Origin: Lichtheimia corymbifera B2541 | Taxonomy: Eukaryota > Mucoromycota > Mucoromycetes > Mucorales > Lichtheimiaceae | Direction of reading: 5' to 3' | Length of the DNA: 64,000 bases | Assembly: GCA_000697475.1 (NCBI GenBank) | Contig: JNEU01000737.1 | Location: 1 to 64,000 of the forward strand | In this document: piece after piece, positions 9,051 to 20,509 of the stretch | Position numbering within the stretch: position 1 is the stretch's first letter | How the letters are laid out: each line of letters starts with the position of its first letter | The notes under the pieces: model-generated | The model's database searches: none | What the model was told of the DNA's origin: nothing | What the model saw: only the letters and a program-made list of their open reading frames with translations | Translations under genes and position numbers: made by a program

Positions 9051-10913
9051 ATGGACAGAACACAAGGAGGCTTCAATACAGGCTCTTTGCATTCGCCACC
9101 ACCAACACGTAGGAATTGGGATGATGCCACCACCGATATTCCCCTTCATGAAACCGGTTCGCCTCACGTTCAGTTTGCCGCCAAATCGCCATCTATTATT
9201 CCATCGCCAGTCTATGCCAATTCACCTTCCATGCCTTCTGGGTCAGTAGTAGCTTCGCCAGCAACGCTTCCACCACCGTTACCTATGCATACATCGAGTA
9301 CAACCACCGATTATCCAAGTGGGCCATCCACCTCGGCTCGTAACTTTGGTGCAGATACTTTCAATCATAATGGTGGCGAAAAAGTGGCTGTTGAAAATGA
9401 GGATAACAATATGGGTTATGCATTGTACGAGCGAAACAACAACAATGCAGCAGTCAACAATCAGCCAACGTATTATGGAAACACCGGTCTACGATCCGAC
9501 GGATTCATGCGACTTGAATCTCAAGAAGATGATATGCAACAAACACGTGATGCTAGTGGAGGTGGAGCAGCAGCAACAGCAGCTTACAAGGATGGTCATT
9601 ATGCACAACCCGTGCCACAACAAGGTACTTCCTATGTACCTTACTTGCAACAACCTGCCATGATGGATTCTGCTGGTAGACGTAATTTGGGTATGCGACT
9701 CTTGTTGGGACCTGTACGTCGACCTTGGTTCAGTTGGATCTCAGGTTTAGCCATGCTCATTGTTTTGGTGGTCGAGTTTGTCAAGAATTCACAAATGACT
9801 GGAAGCGTGATTGAAACAAGCCCAACATTCAATCCAATGATTGGACCTAGTTATACGGTAAGTATTATCCAAGTTGGTGACATGACAGGATCAAGGTACT
9901 TACTCTTTTGGATAGGTATTAATCAACATGGGTGCACGATTCACACCATGCATGCGACCTGTACCCAACTACTCTCCATCAACGGCAATCAGTTACTGTT
10001 ATCGTGAACAAGAAACGTGTACACTTGAGGAATTGTGTGGATTTGGAGGATTTGGAGGCAGTGATCCCAATCAATCTTTTCGATTTATCACACCCATCTT
10101 TATGCATGCAGGCGTTGTGCATTATGTCATGAACATGCTTTCTCACTTGCGATTGGGAGCGGATCTCGAGTGTGTCTTGGGTGCCCCGCGGTATATTCTT
10201 CTCTACATGGCTTCAGGCATCTATGGCTTTGTACTAAGTGCAATGCTTGCTCAGACGACGACAGGTATGACAACAAAATGAAAAAAAGACCAATGAGAAA
10301 GCTATCCGATGCTGACACATCATCTGCGAACATTCTATCTTTTCATATATAGCCAGTATGGGGTGTTCAGGCGCGCTCTTTGGCTTAATCGGATATATGT
10401 TTATCGATGTACTGGTCAACTGGAAAACGATTGCAAATCCGATCCGAGAACTCATAAAGTTGCTTTTGGTCACCATCATCTCCCTGGTGCTTGGCTTGTT
10501 GCCCGGTCTAGATAATTTTGCTCATTTGGGTAAGAACAACACACACACATACACATCTGTGGGAGGGGAAATGAGGAGGAGCTCCATTTATTTTGACCTA
10601 ATATGGATGATAGGCGGCTTTGTTGTGGGTATTGTTATGGGCGCGATGATCGCTCCAATGCGTGAAGGTTTAGCGAAAAAAGGAAAATTGATCACCTGGG
10701 GCATTCGGGCCGTTGCATTTATTATCTTGATCATCCTCTTCGCGGTCAGCATCACTTCGTTTTACTCAAGCTCCGATCCATCTCAGGTATGCGGCTGTCA
10801 AAGTATTAAAGTGCATTGTGGGACGCTGATCCATTATTTTTCCCGCTTATCAGATTTGCCCGGGCTGCAAGTACCTCTCTTGTCTCCCCGTCAACAATTG
10901 GTGTGATATATAG
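9051..10913 (+). CDS. Rhomboid family intramembrane serine protease
   Basis: Rhomboids cleave membrane proteins inside the bilayer with a Ser-His dyad. Exons 9051-9857, 9916-10264, 10353-10529, 10614-10786 and 10854-10913 join in frame to 521 residues. The first ~235 residues are a low-complexity Ser/Pro/Asn-rich cytosolic tail; the multi-span rhomboid domain follows. The catalytic serine is S391 in GCSG (usual GxSG) and the catalytic histidine is H443 in the DNFAHLGG helix. An HxxxN motif (H338, N342) supplies the oxyanion-hole residue. The C-terminus ends in a short Cys-rich tail. A long cytosolic N-terminus suggests a secretory-pathway rhomboid rather than the mitochondrial Pcp1/PARL type. 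Substrates cannot be inferred. Confidence 0.94.
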
Positions 10914-11213
10914 AAAATCAACATTACGCGTATTACGTATATATATATTATATTCCCTTCTTCATGTGTCCTTCTTTCCAAGGGGATTGAAAAGACAGCC
11001 CTCTGTTTGTGTGTATAAAAATACTTCTTTCTGTACAATCCAAAAACGTTATTTTTATTCATGAGCGTGATGGATACAAGCTTAGAGTTGGGTGGGATCA
11101 ATCTCAAAACAGGAAAAGTGGCTAATGACTGACCAAGCCCACATTGTCCAAACATAGAGGGTGCGTCATGATAAATAATGTCGCACCTGTCTCGGAGGGG
11201 AAGAAATCTTGAA

Positions 11214-11223
11214 TATATATAAA
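11214..11223 (+). promoter_or_regulatory. TATA box of the superoxide dismutase gene
   Basis: TATATATAAA sits about 80 bases before the ATG at 11302 and is followed by a pyrimidine-rich CT leader, a typical fungal core promoter for a strongly expressed gene. The stretch 10914-11301 otherwise holds only the rhomboid 3' end and this promoter. Confidence 0.65.
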
Positions 11224-11301
11224 GGTGGGGCATTGCTTGCCTCTCCCATAGAAGCATCATCTTTCTTTCTCTCTTTTACACATATACTCTCTCAAACTAC
11301 C

Positions 11302-11917
11302 ATGGTCAATCTTCGTACTGCCGTTGCTGCTATCGTTGCTGTGAACAGCACAATCTCAGGCTTTGTACGCTTCTCTCAATGCGATGGTGAGCATACCAAG
11401 GTCCACTTTGAATTGGATGGTCTCGAGCCTGGAACTGAGCATGGTGTCCACGTTCATGAGTTTGGTGATATGTCTGACGGTAAGCAAAACATGGATTGCT
11501 CTAGAGCATACAGGTATTCACGATTTGTTTGTAAACAAGGTTGCACTTCCATGGGTGCTCACTACAATCCATTCAATGTTACCCATGGTGGTCCTTTCGA
11601 CAAGGTGCGCCATCAAGGCGACTTTGGTAACGTCAAGGCCGATGAAAATGGTCATGTCAGCTTCGATTTGACTGACCCAGTTGCCACTTTGCATGGCCCA
11701 CGTTCCATCCTTGGGTAAGATTTTATCATTCACGAACGATAAATTTGAACTCACATCTGAGTTGTATTATAGTCGAGGTATCGTTGTTCATGCTGATAGA
11801 GATGACCTTGGTCGTGGTAACTTTGAAGACTCCAAGACCACCGGCCATGCAGGTGCACGTCTCGGATGTGGCATTATTGCCGGTAAGTTGAAGCACGCTT
11901 CTTGTAAAAGTCAATGA
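11302..11917 (+). CDS. sod1: Cu/Zn superoxide dismutase
   Basis: The enzyme converts superoxide to oxygen and hydrogen peroxide. Exons 11302-11479, 11540-11714 and 11773-11917 give 165 residues, slightly longer than the ~154 of typical cytosolic SOD1. All metal ligands are visible: HVHEFGD (two Cu His), GAHYNP (bridging His side), [14 protein letters not shown] (Zn His and Asp) and [10 protein letters not shown] (last Cu His). The disulfide cysteines are in GCTS and GCGII, and the active-site Arg is in GARLGCG. No clear signal peptide is seen, so I place it in the cytosol. The C-terminus after GCGII has a Lys-rich extension of ~13 residues. A small extra intron at GTAAGT (11883) could replace it, but I see no downstream exon. 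Confidence 0.96.
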
Positions 11918-12177
11918 TGATCCTCATAATGGCAAATAGTCTCAGAGAACAACCAAGAGTAAAAGCATAAATACATAGCATCACTATCATCCATAGCGTT
12001 TCCCAGAATAAAGAATAATTCAAATCATTTTTATAATTGCGGTCTTTTATGTATAGAGTGTGGCAGAAATGCAATATGTCGAGGGATGGCTGGAAGATGC
12101 GAAACGAGGGATATGCCGTATGGATGGAATAAAAGTGACAAGGAGTAAAAGGGGTGGGGTTCTTGGTTGTTGTATTG

Positions 12178-13386
12178 TTATAGCTCGTTGCCGATGGTAA
12201 CCCAATAATCACGCAAGTTGTTTTTGCGACCAAAAATCTCCAAATACTTGCCTAAAAGTGATTGTGAATCATGACACATCGTAAGTTGGGGATGAAAAAA
12301 TAACGTGAAACTGAAGTTACTTACCATCCGGTACAAGTTCTTCAATAAGCTCGTAGAGTTCTTCGGGTTTCTGACTTTGTCCTCGTCGTTCGGAAAAGAT
12401 AACATCAGATCCAACAGAGTGTCGGCAGTTGGGTGGATCCTCGCCCTAGGGTATTGCCCATCCAAGTCAATTCCCCTCTTCTGTAGAATGTCTATGATCT
12501 TAACTCACCTTTTTACCGACAAGACAAGTTTCTTTTGCATGTTGTAGATAATAGCCGTGACCTTTAGCCATTCTTCGGTTGACAGTTTGCTTGACCCAAG
12601 TGATATCATCGACATAGCTACACAAGGCACGGCATGTTAGGATGATGTATCATATTGTTGGTCCTTTTGAAACGTACGTATAACCCCAACGTTCCATAAG
12701 CTCAAAGGCCTTGGCATATTTGTTGTTGATCACCCAAATAAATATGAATCCATTCTTTTGTAGCTTGGGAATCGGGATTTCTTCGATACAAATATCAGGA
12801 AGTTGTTGATATGCAATGGCCACCTAATGAAAGAGAGGATAAGCATTCTTGTACCCCCGGGATAGCAAGGTAGATAGATGGTAACTTACACCACGAGTAG
12901 GAGCATGAGTGGCAAGCTGCCATGGTGGATCAGCAACAATGACATCAAACTGGACTTCAGCTGCAAGTGACTAAATAGTATGGTTCTCCATATCAGCAAT
13001 GTAATCCTCGCATTACCACCACCTTGAATAATAACTCACATCCCAATCAAAGCTCATGACATTGGCCTTGATAGGTACACACCACTCGGGAGCTTCGTAT
13101 TCCTCAAGGTCTTATTTGTCGTAGTGAGTTCAAGCTGTTCCTTGCAATAAACAATGTATTTAGATACCATACCTTGGTCGTCGAGTTCGTCTTCTTCATC
13201 GCCTTGGTCCTTGCCGTTGATGCGTTCTTCCAATTGTGAGATCTCGGTTTGCAAGGCGTCAATAAGGAGTTGCAGTTCGATCTCTCGCTTGAGCAAGTTT
13301 TTCAATCCGAGATCGGTCACTTCATTTTCGTCAAAGTTGTCAATGTCAATGAGCGTATCCGACGAGGGGGTGCCTTCGCGTGACAT
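12178..13386 (-). CDS. mta1: MTA1-type MT-A70 methyltransferase, probable DNA N6-adenine methyltransferase
   Basis: Seven exons on the minus strand (13386-13173, 13110-13040, 12970-12890, 12823-12678, 12617-12509, 12445-12325, 12251-12178) join in frame to 271 residues. A short Glu/Asp-rich, coiled-coil-like N-terminus precedes an MT-A70 domain. The catalytic DPPW is at residues 109-112, followed by an APTRG segment, then FIFIWVINNKYA, then the TVNRRMAKGHGYYLQH motif and the C-terminal SERRGQSQKP and LEIFGR blocks. DPPW places it in the METTL3-like MT-A70 group. The APTRG and NRRMAKxHGYYLQH blocks match the MTA1/AMT1 subclass I know from ciliates and early-diverging fungi, which makes symmetric 6mA at ApT in DNA, rather than the mRNA m6A writer. 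The small size also fits. Partner subunits (MTA9-like, p1-like) are not in this window. Confidence 0.9.
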
Positions 13387-14019
13387 GGTTGTGTAGGAGA
13401 AAGAGAGAGGGAAGGGAAAGAGGAACCACAAAACGCGCCCTACGGCACCAATCGGCGCGTGTAACAAAATCCGTCACCAACGCGAAATCCTCACATAGGC
13501 GTGCGAGCGACTACTCACCTCTGTAAATTGATTATTATCCCTCCAAATACCAAGTACGCCATATAAGATAGCTGAAATGAGTGATACAATGGTGTATAGT
13601 AATACATCTAGTATGTTTAATGTATAGTGCCTTTGTGATAAATGACTATGAAAATGGAAAATAAAGTGATCATGTTACGATCATAGTTACCCATCAATTC
13701 CAAAGGGTTTCCCTAAATAGCGCCCTCCTCCACCATTCATTGTATGGATTTGATGGTGTTGTAGATCCATAACACTTTTAGCCATACTTTAATTAGCAGA
13801 GAGATATTACAATGAATCATCCTTATTGAAAGCTGGAATGTTTATTCTCCCCTCAAGGACGATGATAGATGAGGCTCAACATTGATCTGTGCAACGCTAT
13901 TCATTACGGCAAGAGGCTTTGTGGTCGGGATCCTACATGATGGCATTGCCCTAGAATTGGCACTCAGTTACGCTTTCAGTCTTCTTTATCTCCTTCATCC
14001 CACTTACGCTTCATCACCC
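13387..14019. promoter_or_regulatory. Divergent intergenic promoter region, mta1 / twinfilin
   Basis: The two genes start head to head 633 bp apart. The stretch is AT-rich in its middle and contains no supported ORF. It must hold both promoters, but I see no element that I would name. Confidence 0.45.
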
Positions 14020-15589
14020 ATGTCTCATCAGAGTGGCATTCAAGGTACCTTGCTGCACGACATATTTTGCTTATTAGTAACAACTAACCAACCTTCCACC
14101 TGGTATAGTTTCCGAGGATCTCGCAAAGACCTTTGCTGATGCAGTCGCCACGGGGAATACTCGTTCCATTCGTATCTCCATTGTGAATGGTATGTATCGA
14201 TGAACCACTCGTGACGACAACGACAAGAGTACTAAAATAACTTGTATACTTGCAGAATCCTTGGAGGCCACGGGAACGACACCAGTTGAGTCGAGCTTAG
14301 AGCAAGGTAAAATGGACATGTGATGATTTGGCTTGGTTTGGCTGATTCAGGCTTAGATTATACCAAGATCACGGACTTTTTTGAGCCTGCAACGCCTACC
14401 TATGTGCTCGTACGTTTGGATGAAAAGGATACCAAGGGTGGTTACAACTGGTTGTTCTTGTGCTACGTACCCGACAACGCCAAAGTCCGCGACAAGATGC
14501 TTTATGCGTCAACCAGAGCTTCATTGACAAAGTCACTCGGTGATAGTCATTTCACTGATAGTGTTTACGGAACAGCAGAGGTAAATTGATACGGCGAAAT
14601 CATGTCTTTTATTGGTATTGATTTTATACTACTAGTCCGAGCTGAATTGGGATGGCTACAAGAAACATCTGGCACACAAGAAGGCTGATGCCCCTTTGAC
14701 ACAACGTGAGCGTGAATTGGCAGAGATCAAGTTGGCTGAAGTAAGTTGATTTCAACCAAGAGCTACTACCCAATTTGCTAATATTTCATGCGCTAGGCCA
14801 AAGCTGTATCAGATTATCAAGGCACTACCACTCGCAAGACATTTGCCCCAGGTCTCACGTTCCCAATGGCAGATAATGTGTTGGAAGCCCTTGGTGATTT
14901 GAAAAAGAGCAAAGATGACCGTGCACACAACTTTGTTTCCTTGGTAATGTATCATTATGCGATTGGACCTCGTCGACAGCTGACCAACGCTCTCTTCTTG
15001 CTAGTACCTTGAGAAGGAAACGATCGAACTGGACAAGGCGGCTAATGTGCCAGCAAATCAAGTTCACTCTACCCTTGCTGCAGATGCCCCACGTTTCACC
15101 TTTTATTTGCTTGAACATAACGGCACCGAGAGCTTAGGTAAAATGATGGATAGTGGCTGTTGATAATATCAACAATGCTAATAGCATGCTATTTATTAGT
15201 TTTCATCTACACTTGCCCATCGTCTTCCAAGATCCGCGAACGCATGTTGTATTCATCCTCAAAGGCAAATGTCATCAATGCAGCTGATAGCCAATTGGAT
15301 CTTAAGGTGGTGAAGAAGGTATGTATATCATGGGATTGGGTATGGCGGCAATATCATGTTACTTATTGAAACTTGACAGCTTGAGACAAGTGATATTGCG
15401 GATCTTACCGAGGAGTATCTTGTAGAAGAGGTGTCTAGTGCTACCAATGCAGCCCCAGCTCAAGGCATTGTTGGTCAGCGTGTCCAAATGTTGAGTGGTC
15501 AACGACAAGGCCAATTCAGCCGACCTATGGCCCCAGGAAGACGACGACCCGTAGCCAATACCACTACAGCTCCTGCAAGTCAAGATTAG
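14020..15589 (+). CDS. twf1: Twinfilin, actin monomer-binding protein
   Basis: Twinfilin sequesters ADP-actin monomers and caps filaments. Nine exons (14020-14044, 14109-14189, 14256-14306, 14351-14580, 14636-14740, 14797-14943, 15005-15137, 15200-15318, 15380-15589) join to 366 residues, close to the usual ~330-350. Two ADF-H domains are visible. The first (about residues 5-140) contains the YNWLFLCYVPDNAKVRDKMLYASTR-type helix. The second (about 170-310) contains FIYTCPSSSKIRERMLYSSSK. These lysine/arginine-rich helices are the G/F-actin sites. A ~50-residue Gln/Arg/Pro-rich tail follows, as in other twinfilins. The gene ends tail to tail with the SUR7-like gene, 184 bp apart. Confidence 0.93.
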
Positions 15590-15773
15590 ATAATATACTA
15601 TAAATGTGGGACATTTTTTACACAAAAAAGACATTGCCATGTTATCTAATGTTTTGGGGACAAGATCGGATCATATGAATAACCAATGTTTGTTTGTTTA
15701 TACGATATAACTCATATTACAAGTAATAGATAAAGATTACAAGGTGTTTACATTACATATTTATGGGATTGAT

Positions 15774-16619
15774 CTAATGAGGGATGTGCAGTGGGCGTAC
15801 GCCCGATGATGGCCCAGTAGGAGCAGCAGTGTTACCCATGGGTTGTTGATTCATCATACCTGGTTGCTGCTGTGGATGGCCATAAGACATGGGTTTAGAT
15901 CCAAACTGTGGTTTAGTCATTTCTGGGTCACCCACACGACGTTTGGGCTTGGGAAGACAACATGAGCCGTTAAAGAGGAGGGATGCAATCAATAGAGCAC
16001 CCATAGCACCGAGTAATGTCCAAATCGAATTTCCTGCAGTACCACGCCATCCATCAGTGAGGCTCCTATTCAAGGAGATGGCAAGAACAAGACCGATAAC
16101 AATAGCACCAATCGTTGTAAGGAAATTGAGCCAAGAAAGAGTGGACATTAGGGAGCTTGAAAGACGGCGATGGGGACAACAGAGCATGATAGGCAAGCTG
16201 AGAATCCATAGCAAAAAGCTCAGACAAACTCCTGCCATGCAGAGTGCAAACAAGGCTGTGAACATGCTGCTGTGATTGCCTCCTGGTTGATATTGCTGGG
16301 GTAACATGGTACCCACGTTAGGTGTATTTCCCCAGTTATAAGATTGAGTTGGGTGGCCACAAGTCTCAATTGATTGTGTGGTACCAGAGCATGTATTCCT
16401 GCGTGTAACGTGTGAATTTGACAGCAAAGCATAATCGCATTTAGCTTACCATAGACCGAGATTATACACCTGGTTTGTGTCAGTATTACGGACTTGATCA
16501 AAGTACATGCTGCGCAAAAATGTGCGATTGGACAAGCCTCCAATCATCACAAAGAGATGCAGCAAGAATGAAAATAGCAAAAAGAGCGAAGCGAGTAGTG
16601 CACAACACTTGAACAACAT
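15774..16619 (-). CDS. SUR7/PalI family four-span plasma-membrane protein
   Basis: Two exons (16619-16450 and 16398-15774) give 264 residues. The first transmembrane helix is near residues 5-28. An extracellular loop carries the family hallmark around the intron (YNLGLWNTC), then three hydrophobic segments follow at about 120-150, 165-190 and 205-225. The cytosolic tail is Gln/Pro/Met-rich. The family includes eisosome proteins (Sur7, Fmp45) and the pH-sensing PalI/Rim9. The short tail does not decide between them; I lean to the Sur7/Fmp45-like side only weakly. The start is the first ATG and lies directly before the signal-anchor-like helix. Confidence 0.8.
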
Positions 16620-17020
16620 GGTGCAATAAAAAAGAAGCCAAAACTTATTACGATGATTAACGACAGCTGATGGCCTTTATATAAATTTCAGGCGTTTTTC
16701 TTTTTACTGGGCTTGCGCTCAAACCCTTCCAGCATATAATGCCACCCACCCATGTTTACTTCCCCATCTCCACACACAACGTGCGATTTGCACCATACAC
16801 ACACACAGACACATCAAATCACACTTTTATAACCCCTTAGTGCTACACTACTAGAAACGACTCCTCCTCAAGCCCTCCTTCATCGACCTTGTTGATTCGT
16901 GCCCTTTCCTGACAGGGAGAGATCCACTTACACAAGCTTTGTTGCTTGGCAATAAACTACAAAAAGTGCTCTTGTTTTTCCTTTATTATTCATTCTTCTT
17001 CTTTTGATCATCCATTCCAT
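16620..17020. promoter_or_regulatory. Divergent promoter region
   Basis: 400 bp separate the start codons of the SUR7-like gene and the hypothetical gene at 17021. A CA-rich microsatellite-like stretch (about 16790-16815) and pyrimidine-rich sequence are seen. There is no supported ORF. Confidence 0.4.
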
Positions 17021-17647
17021 ATGCAAAGGTTGTCACGTTTGGTATCTCGTCTAAGTGTGCGTAGAAAACGACGTGAATCATCACCAGTCGTACAAGGGAC
17101 ACGAGAATGTCAACATGATAGTGATCCTTCTCCACCCATCCCTCAGCAAAACCATCGATATTCTGCGCCACCCCAACCAACAACAGCAATAATAGCAACA
17201 CCAACGAAGAAGACGGATGATCCAGTCATGATAACAGATGAGCAGCAGCCTGTTGTTGCTGAAAAATCCCCACCTTCGTCAACTGTGAATGACAATGAAC
17301 CATGTGCAACATCACAGGTTAATATAGATAGTCTTGAGTTTTCGGCATCAAGAGATTTAGCACAAAGCCTTGGAAATGAGTGGAATGAAACGAGTGAGCA
17401 AAGTAGTGAATTGATAAGGTTTCCCGCCTTGGAGCACTTTTTGACACCTTGTTCATCACCACCACCATCATCATCACCACCTCCTTGTTCAAGTCAAACA
17501 AGTTGTCCTTCTTCTCAGCCCCTATCCAAGCCATCCCATCGCCAAGTTACCAAGAAGCCTACAAGAAGTCGACTCTCCTTACATAGGCACAAGTCTGCAG
17601 TGCAGTTGCTCAAGCGTTCTAAATCCATTCCCCAAATGGTTGCTTAA
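17021..17647 (+). CDS. Hypothetical basic, Ser/Pro-rich protein
   Basis: An uninterrupted 208-codon ORF begins at the ATG 17021; the frame is open a little further upstream but only with a non-ATG start. I do not recognise the protein. Both ends are strongly basic: an Arg-rich start (MQRLSRLVSRLSVRRKRR) and an Arg/Lys-rich end with repeated RS/KS pairs. The middle is low-complexity Ser, Pro and Gln with a PPPSSS-type run (about residues 147-165). The basic R-x-x-S sites look like kinase targets. No transmembrane segment or known domain is visible. A lineage-restricted regulator or adaptor is possible, but nothing here shows it. Confidence 0.6.
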   Translation: MQRLSRLVSRLSVRRKRRESSPVVQGTRECQHDSDPSPPIPQQNHRYSAPPQPTTAIIATPTKKTDDPVMITDEQQPVVAEKSPPSSTVNDNEPCATSQVNIDSLEFSASRDLAQSLGNEWNETSEQSSELIRFPALEHFLTPCSSPPPSSSPPPCSSQTSCPSSQPLSKPSHRQVTKKPTRSRLSLHRHKSAVQLLKRSKSIPQMVA

Positions 17648-17899
17648 TATCCTTCAGTGCCCTTTTTGTTATTATTCACCACCCTCCTCCTCCTTTATCA
17701 TATCATTCTGTGTGATGATGACAAGTAGTAAAACAACGAGCGTGTAGAATTCTATATATTATGTGTGTATCACCAAGCCAGCAGCGCTTGGAGGGATGGA
17801 TGTGACACATCGCTCCGCTGCTTTGTTGTGTTTTGTTACCGTTTCCTCCTGCCGACCCAATTTTTCCTCTTTACATACACACACATACACACATACGAC

Positions 17900-18997
17900 A
17901 TGGTATTCGTCAACGCGTTAAAGACCAGCGCGTCCATGGCTCAGCATCGGGTAAATGCTTGCAACAACCCATTGCGGTACACGCCATTGCCAAAAGTGTA
18001 TTCATTAACGCTTTTCTTTATTGCTTGATAGCCGACAGCATTGCGTCCTCTTGTTCAACATGCCGTGCGTATGGCTCCCATGACAGTGGTACGTTGACAC
18101 GAACAATACGATCTTGAGTTGACTAAATGTGGTGCTCACATGGGGTATCGATAGCAACCGAGTCGAGTGGTAGCAGCACGTTTCCAGTCAACGACGACGG
18201 CACAGCAGAGTGGTTCCGAAAAAAAGTATTCAGACACGACCAAAAAACTTGTATACGGCCTTGCTCGCATGTTGGGATGGAACTCAAAGCCTTCTGTGGC
18301 TATTCGTACCAGTCATCAATTATACAATTCATGTGCAAAGCAAGTGGAGGCCAACAAGGCATTCTTTATTGAAGGTATTATTATCACCAAAAATTTTGGG
18401 ATAGAGTCAAGCTGACACGCTCTATACACAATAGCTTGCAACCTTCCTGACAATTTTCAATCTTGGTTCTCGGTGACACAACTTCATGTCTGGATGTTGA
18501 TGGTTCGACTACGAGCTGATGACAATGGCAAGATGCTTATTCAAGAATTGGTCAATCGTCTCTTTGAAGATGCAGAGGCACGCATTCGAGAACATGATGT
18601 AAGGATGAGATCCAGTGAATGAGGTCGAATGGGATTATTTAATCAGGCGTTATATATAGATCACCCAGCAAAGAATGATCAACAATTACATTCAAGATTT
18701 CCTTGCCCAATTCCATGGTGGTGTTGTCTCGTACGATGAAGGCATGTGCAAGGATGATCCAGTTTTAGCAGCTGCATTGTGGAGGTAAATTATACATATA
18801 TATATATATTACATGTGGGATAATGAGTTAACATTGTATTGCATAGAAACCTTTTTGCACCAACATCAAACAATGCCGTTAACCTTGCATTGGTGGTTCA
18901 ATATATCCGAAGGGAGCTAAAAGCATTAGATGAGCTAGATGGTGAAAAACTCAATGCTGGCATTGTACAATTTGGCAAACCCGACATGACCTTTTGA
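17900..18997 (+). CDS. cbp3: Cbp3/UQCC1 ubiquinol-cytochrome c chaperone (mitochondrial)
   Basis: Cbp3 binds newly made cytochrome b at the mitochondrial ribosome and is needed to assemble complex III. Six exons (17900-17950, 18032-18088, 18155-18374, 18435-18598, 18660-18784, 18847-18997) give 255 residues. The first ~60 residues are rich in Arg, Ala, Ser and Thr with few acids, a mitochondrial presequence. The conserved Ubiq_cyt_C_chap domain follows, with LPDNFQSWFSVTQLHVWML and FEDAEARIREHDIT as recognisable blocks. The length is typical. The gene ends 183 bp from the convergent uL3 gene. Confidence 0.92.
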
Positions 18998-19180
18998 ACA
19001 CCATAACAATAAAGCGTGCTATTACATTCCATCGTTTCATAGATAATTCTTTAGGCCATGATCCCACCCATATCACATGTATATATATCCTATATATAAA
19101 CCCCAATAGCCACAACATTATGTTTAACATCTTCTGGAATGTTGAAGAAACATTTATTGATACAAGTACTAAAAAGGTAC

Positions 19181-20509
19181 TTAGTTCTTGTCCTTCTTGA
19201 GCGAACCCATGAATTGGTGCTTCTCGGCGGGAGTTTGGAAGCGACCATGACCGAACTTGGAAGAAGTATCGATGAACTTGAGAGTGACCTTCTCGAGAGC
19301 GGAACGCTTGGTGTGGACTTGGAGAGACTTGCGGAGAGTAAGAACTCTCTTCTTGGCACCAGAGCAGCCACCCTTGATCATGACGAAGTCTTCGTTGACA
19401 ACACCATAGTGGGGGAAGCCACCCATGGGAGTGATTTGCTTCTCAGTAAGATCGTACTCAGTGGAACCAGACTTGGCATCAGCACCGTGAGCAATGCGGT
19501 AGATCTTCTTGTTTTGGTCAGTACGACGGTGGTAACCACGTTGACCAGCACGAGCAACAGAGTACATGACACGAGCAGGATGCCAGGCACCAATACAAGC
19601 AACCTTACGGAGACCACGGTGAGTCTTACGGGGAAGCTTCTTGGTACCCCAACGGTGAGTGACACCTTCGTAACCGTGACCCTTGGTGGTACCGATGATA
19701 TCAATCATCTCATCTTGCTCAAAGACGGAACCAACAGTGAATTCCTTTTCAAAGTGCTCACGAGCAAAGTCAACCTTGTCAGCAATGGAGCCACCGTTGA
19801 GTTGGATTTCCATAATGTGAGCCTTCTTTTGACCGAGACGAGCCTTGCCAATTTGGGTGTGGGCAATGACACGGACGACAGAGCAGTACTTCTTGATACG
19901 CTCAAGCTCACGGGTGATGTCCTTAGCACCATCAGCATACTTCTTGGCGTACTTGGTGAAAGCCTTCTTCTTGGAAGCATACCAGTTCTTGTAGAAACGA
20001 CGCTTGGCTTCATCAGACAAGTGTTCAGCCCAGACGGTGGTAAGGGTACGAAGACCACGGGGAGTCTCAATGTAACCAACAACACCAACAATGACCATAG
20101 GAGGAGCCTCAATGATAGTGACAGCTTCAACGATCTCCTTCTTGTTCATCTCTGTAATAGTAGCCATTAACGATCTGCGATCTCCCCATTCCACTTTTTT
20201 CTCCAAGATACTTACTGGAACCAGGACGATCCAAATCACGAACAATGTGGGTCATACCAGCCTTGTAACCCATGAAGGCAGTCAAGTGAACAGGCTTCTT
20301 GGCATCATCCTTAGGATAGGCCTTGACACGACCACGGTGTTGTCTGGTGCGCTTACGGGGGAGGAAACCCAAGTGACCGTGACGGGGAGCTTCGTACTTG
20401 CGGTGAGACTACAATGATGATAAAGAAGTATGTATGAGATGGATGAATGGATGGATGGATGGATTGATTGATGGATGGATGCATCAATATAGATTTAGAT
20501 TCTTACCAT
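19181..20509 (-). CDS. rpl3: 60S ribosomal protein uL3
   Basis: uL3 is a core large-subunit protein near the peptidyl-transferase centre. Three exons (20509-20507, 20408-20216, 20151-19181) give 388 residues, the usual length. Exon 1 codes for the initiator Met alone: ATG is followed at once by the donor GTAAGA, and exon 2 opens with [11 protein letters not shown]. The conserved [17 protein letters not shown] loop and the W-finger-type region [21 protein letters not shown] are present. Early introns are common in fungal ribosomal protein genes. A 343-codon open frame on the opposite strand over exon 3 is a shadow caused by strong codon bias. Confidence 0.97.

Noticed and set aside
12178..12465. 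Reading of a longer final mta1 exon (MDGQYPRARIH...)
   Set aside because: It runs through two introns and breaks the conserved SERRGQSQKP block, which is only read in the spliced frame.
19139..20170. 343-codon open frame on the + strand over uL3
   Set aside because: It is the antisense of a strongly codon-biased ribosomal protein gene and has no splice sites or domains of its own.
20440..20475. GATG repeats as a possible CRISPR-like or telomeric array
   Set aside because: A simple 4-bp microsatellite in an intron, with no spacers and no telomere motif.
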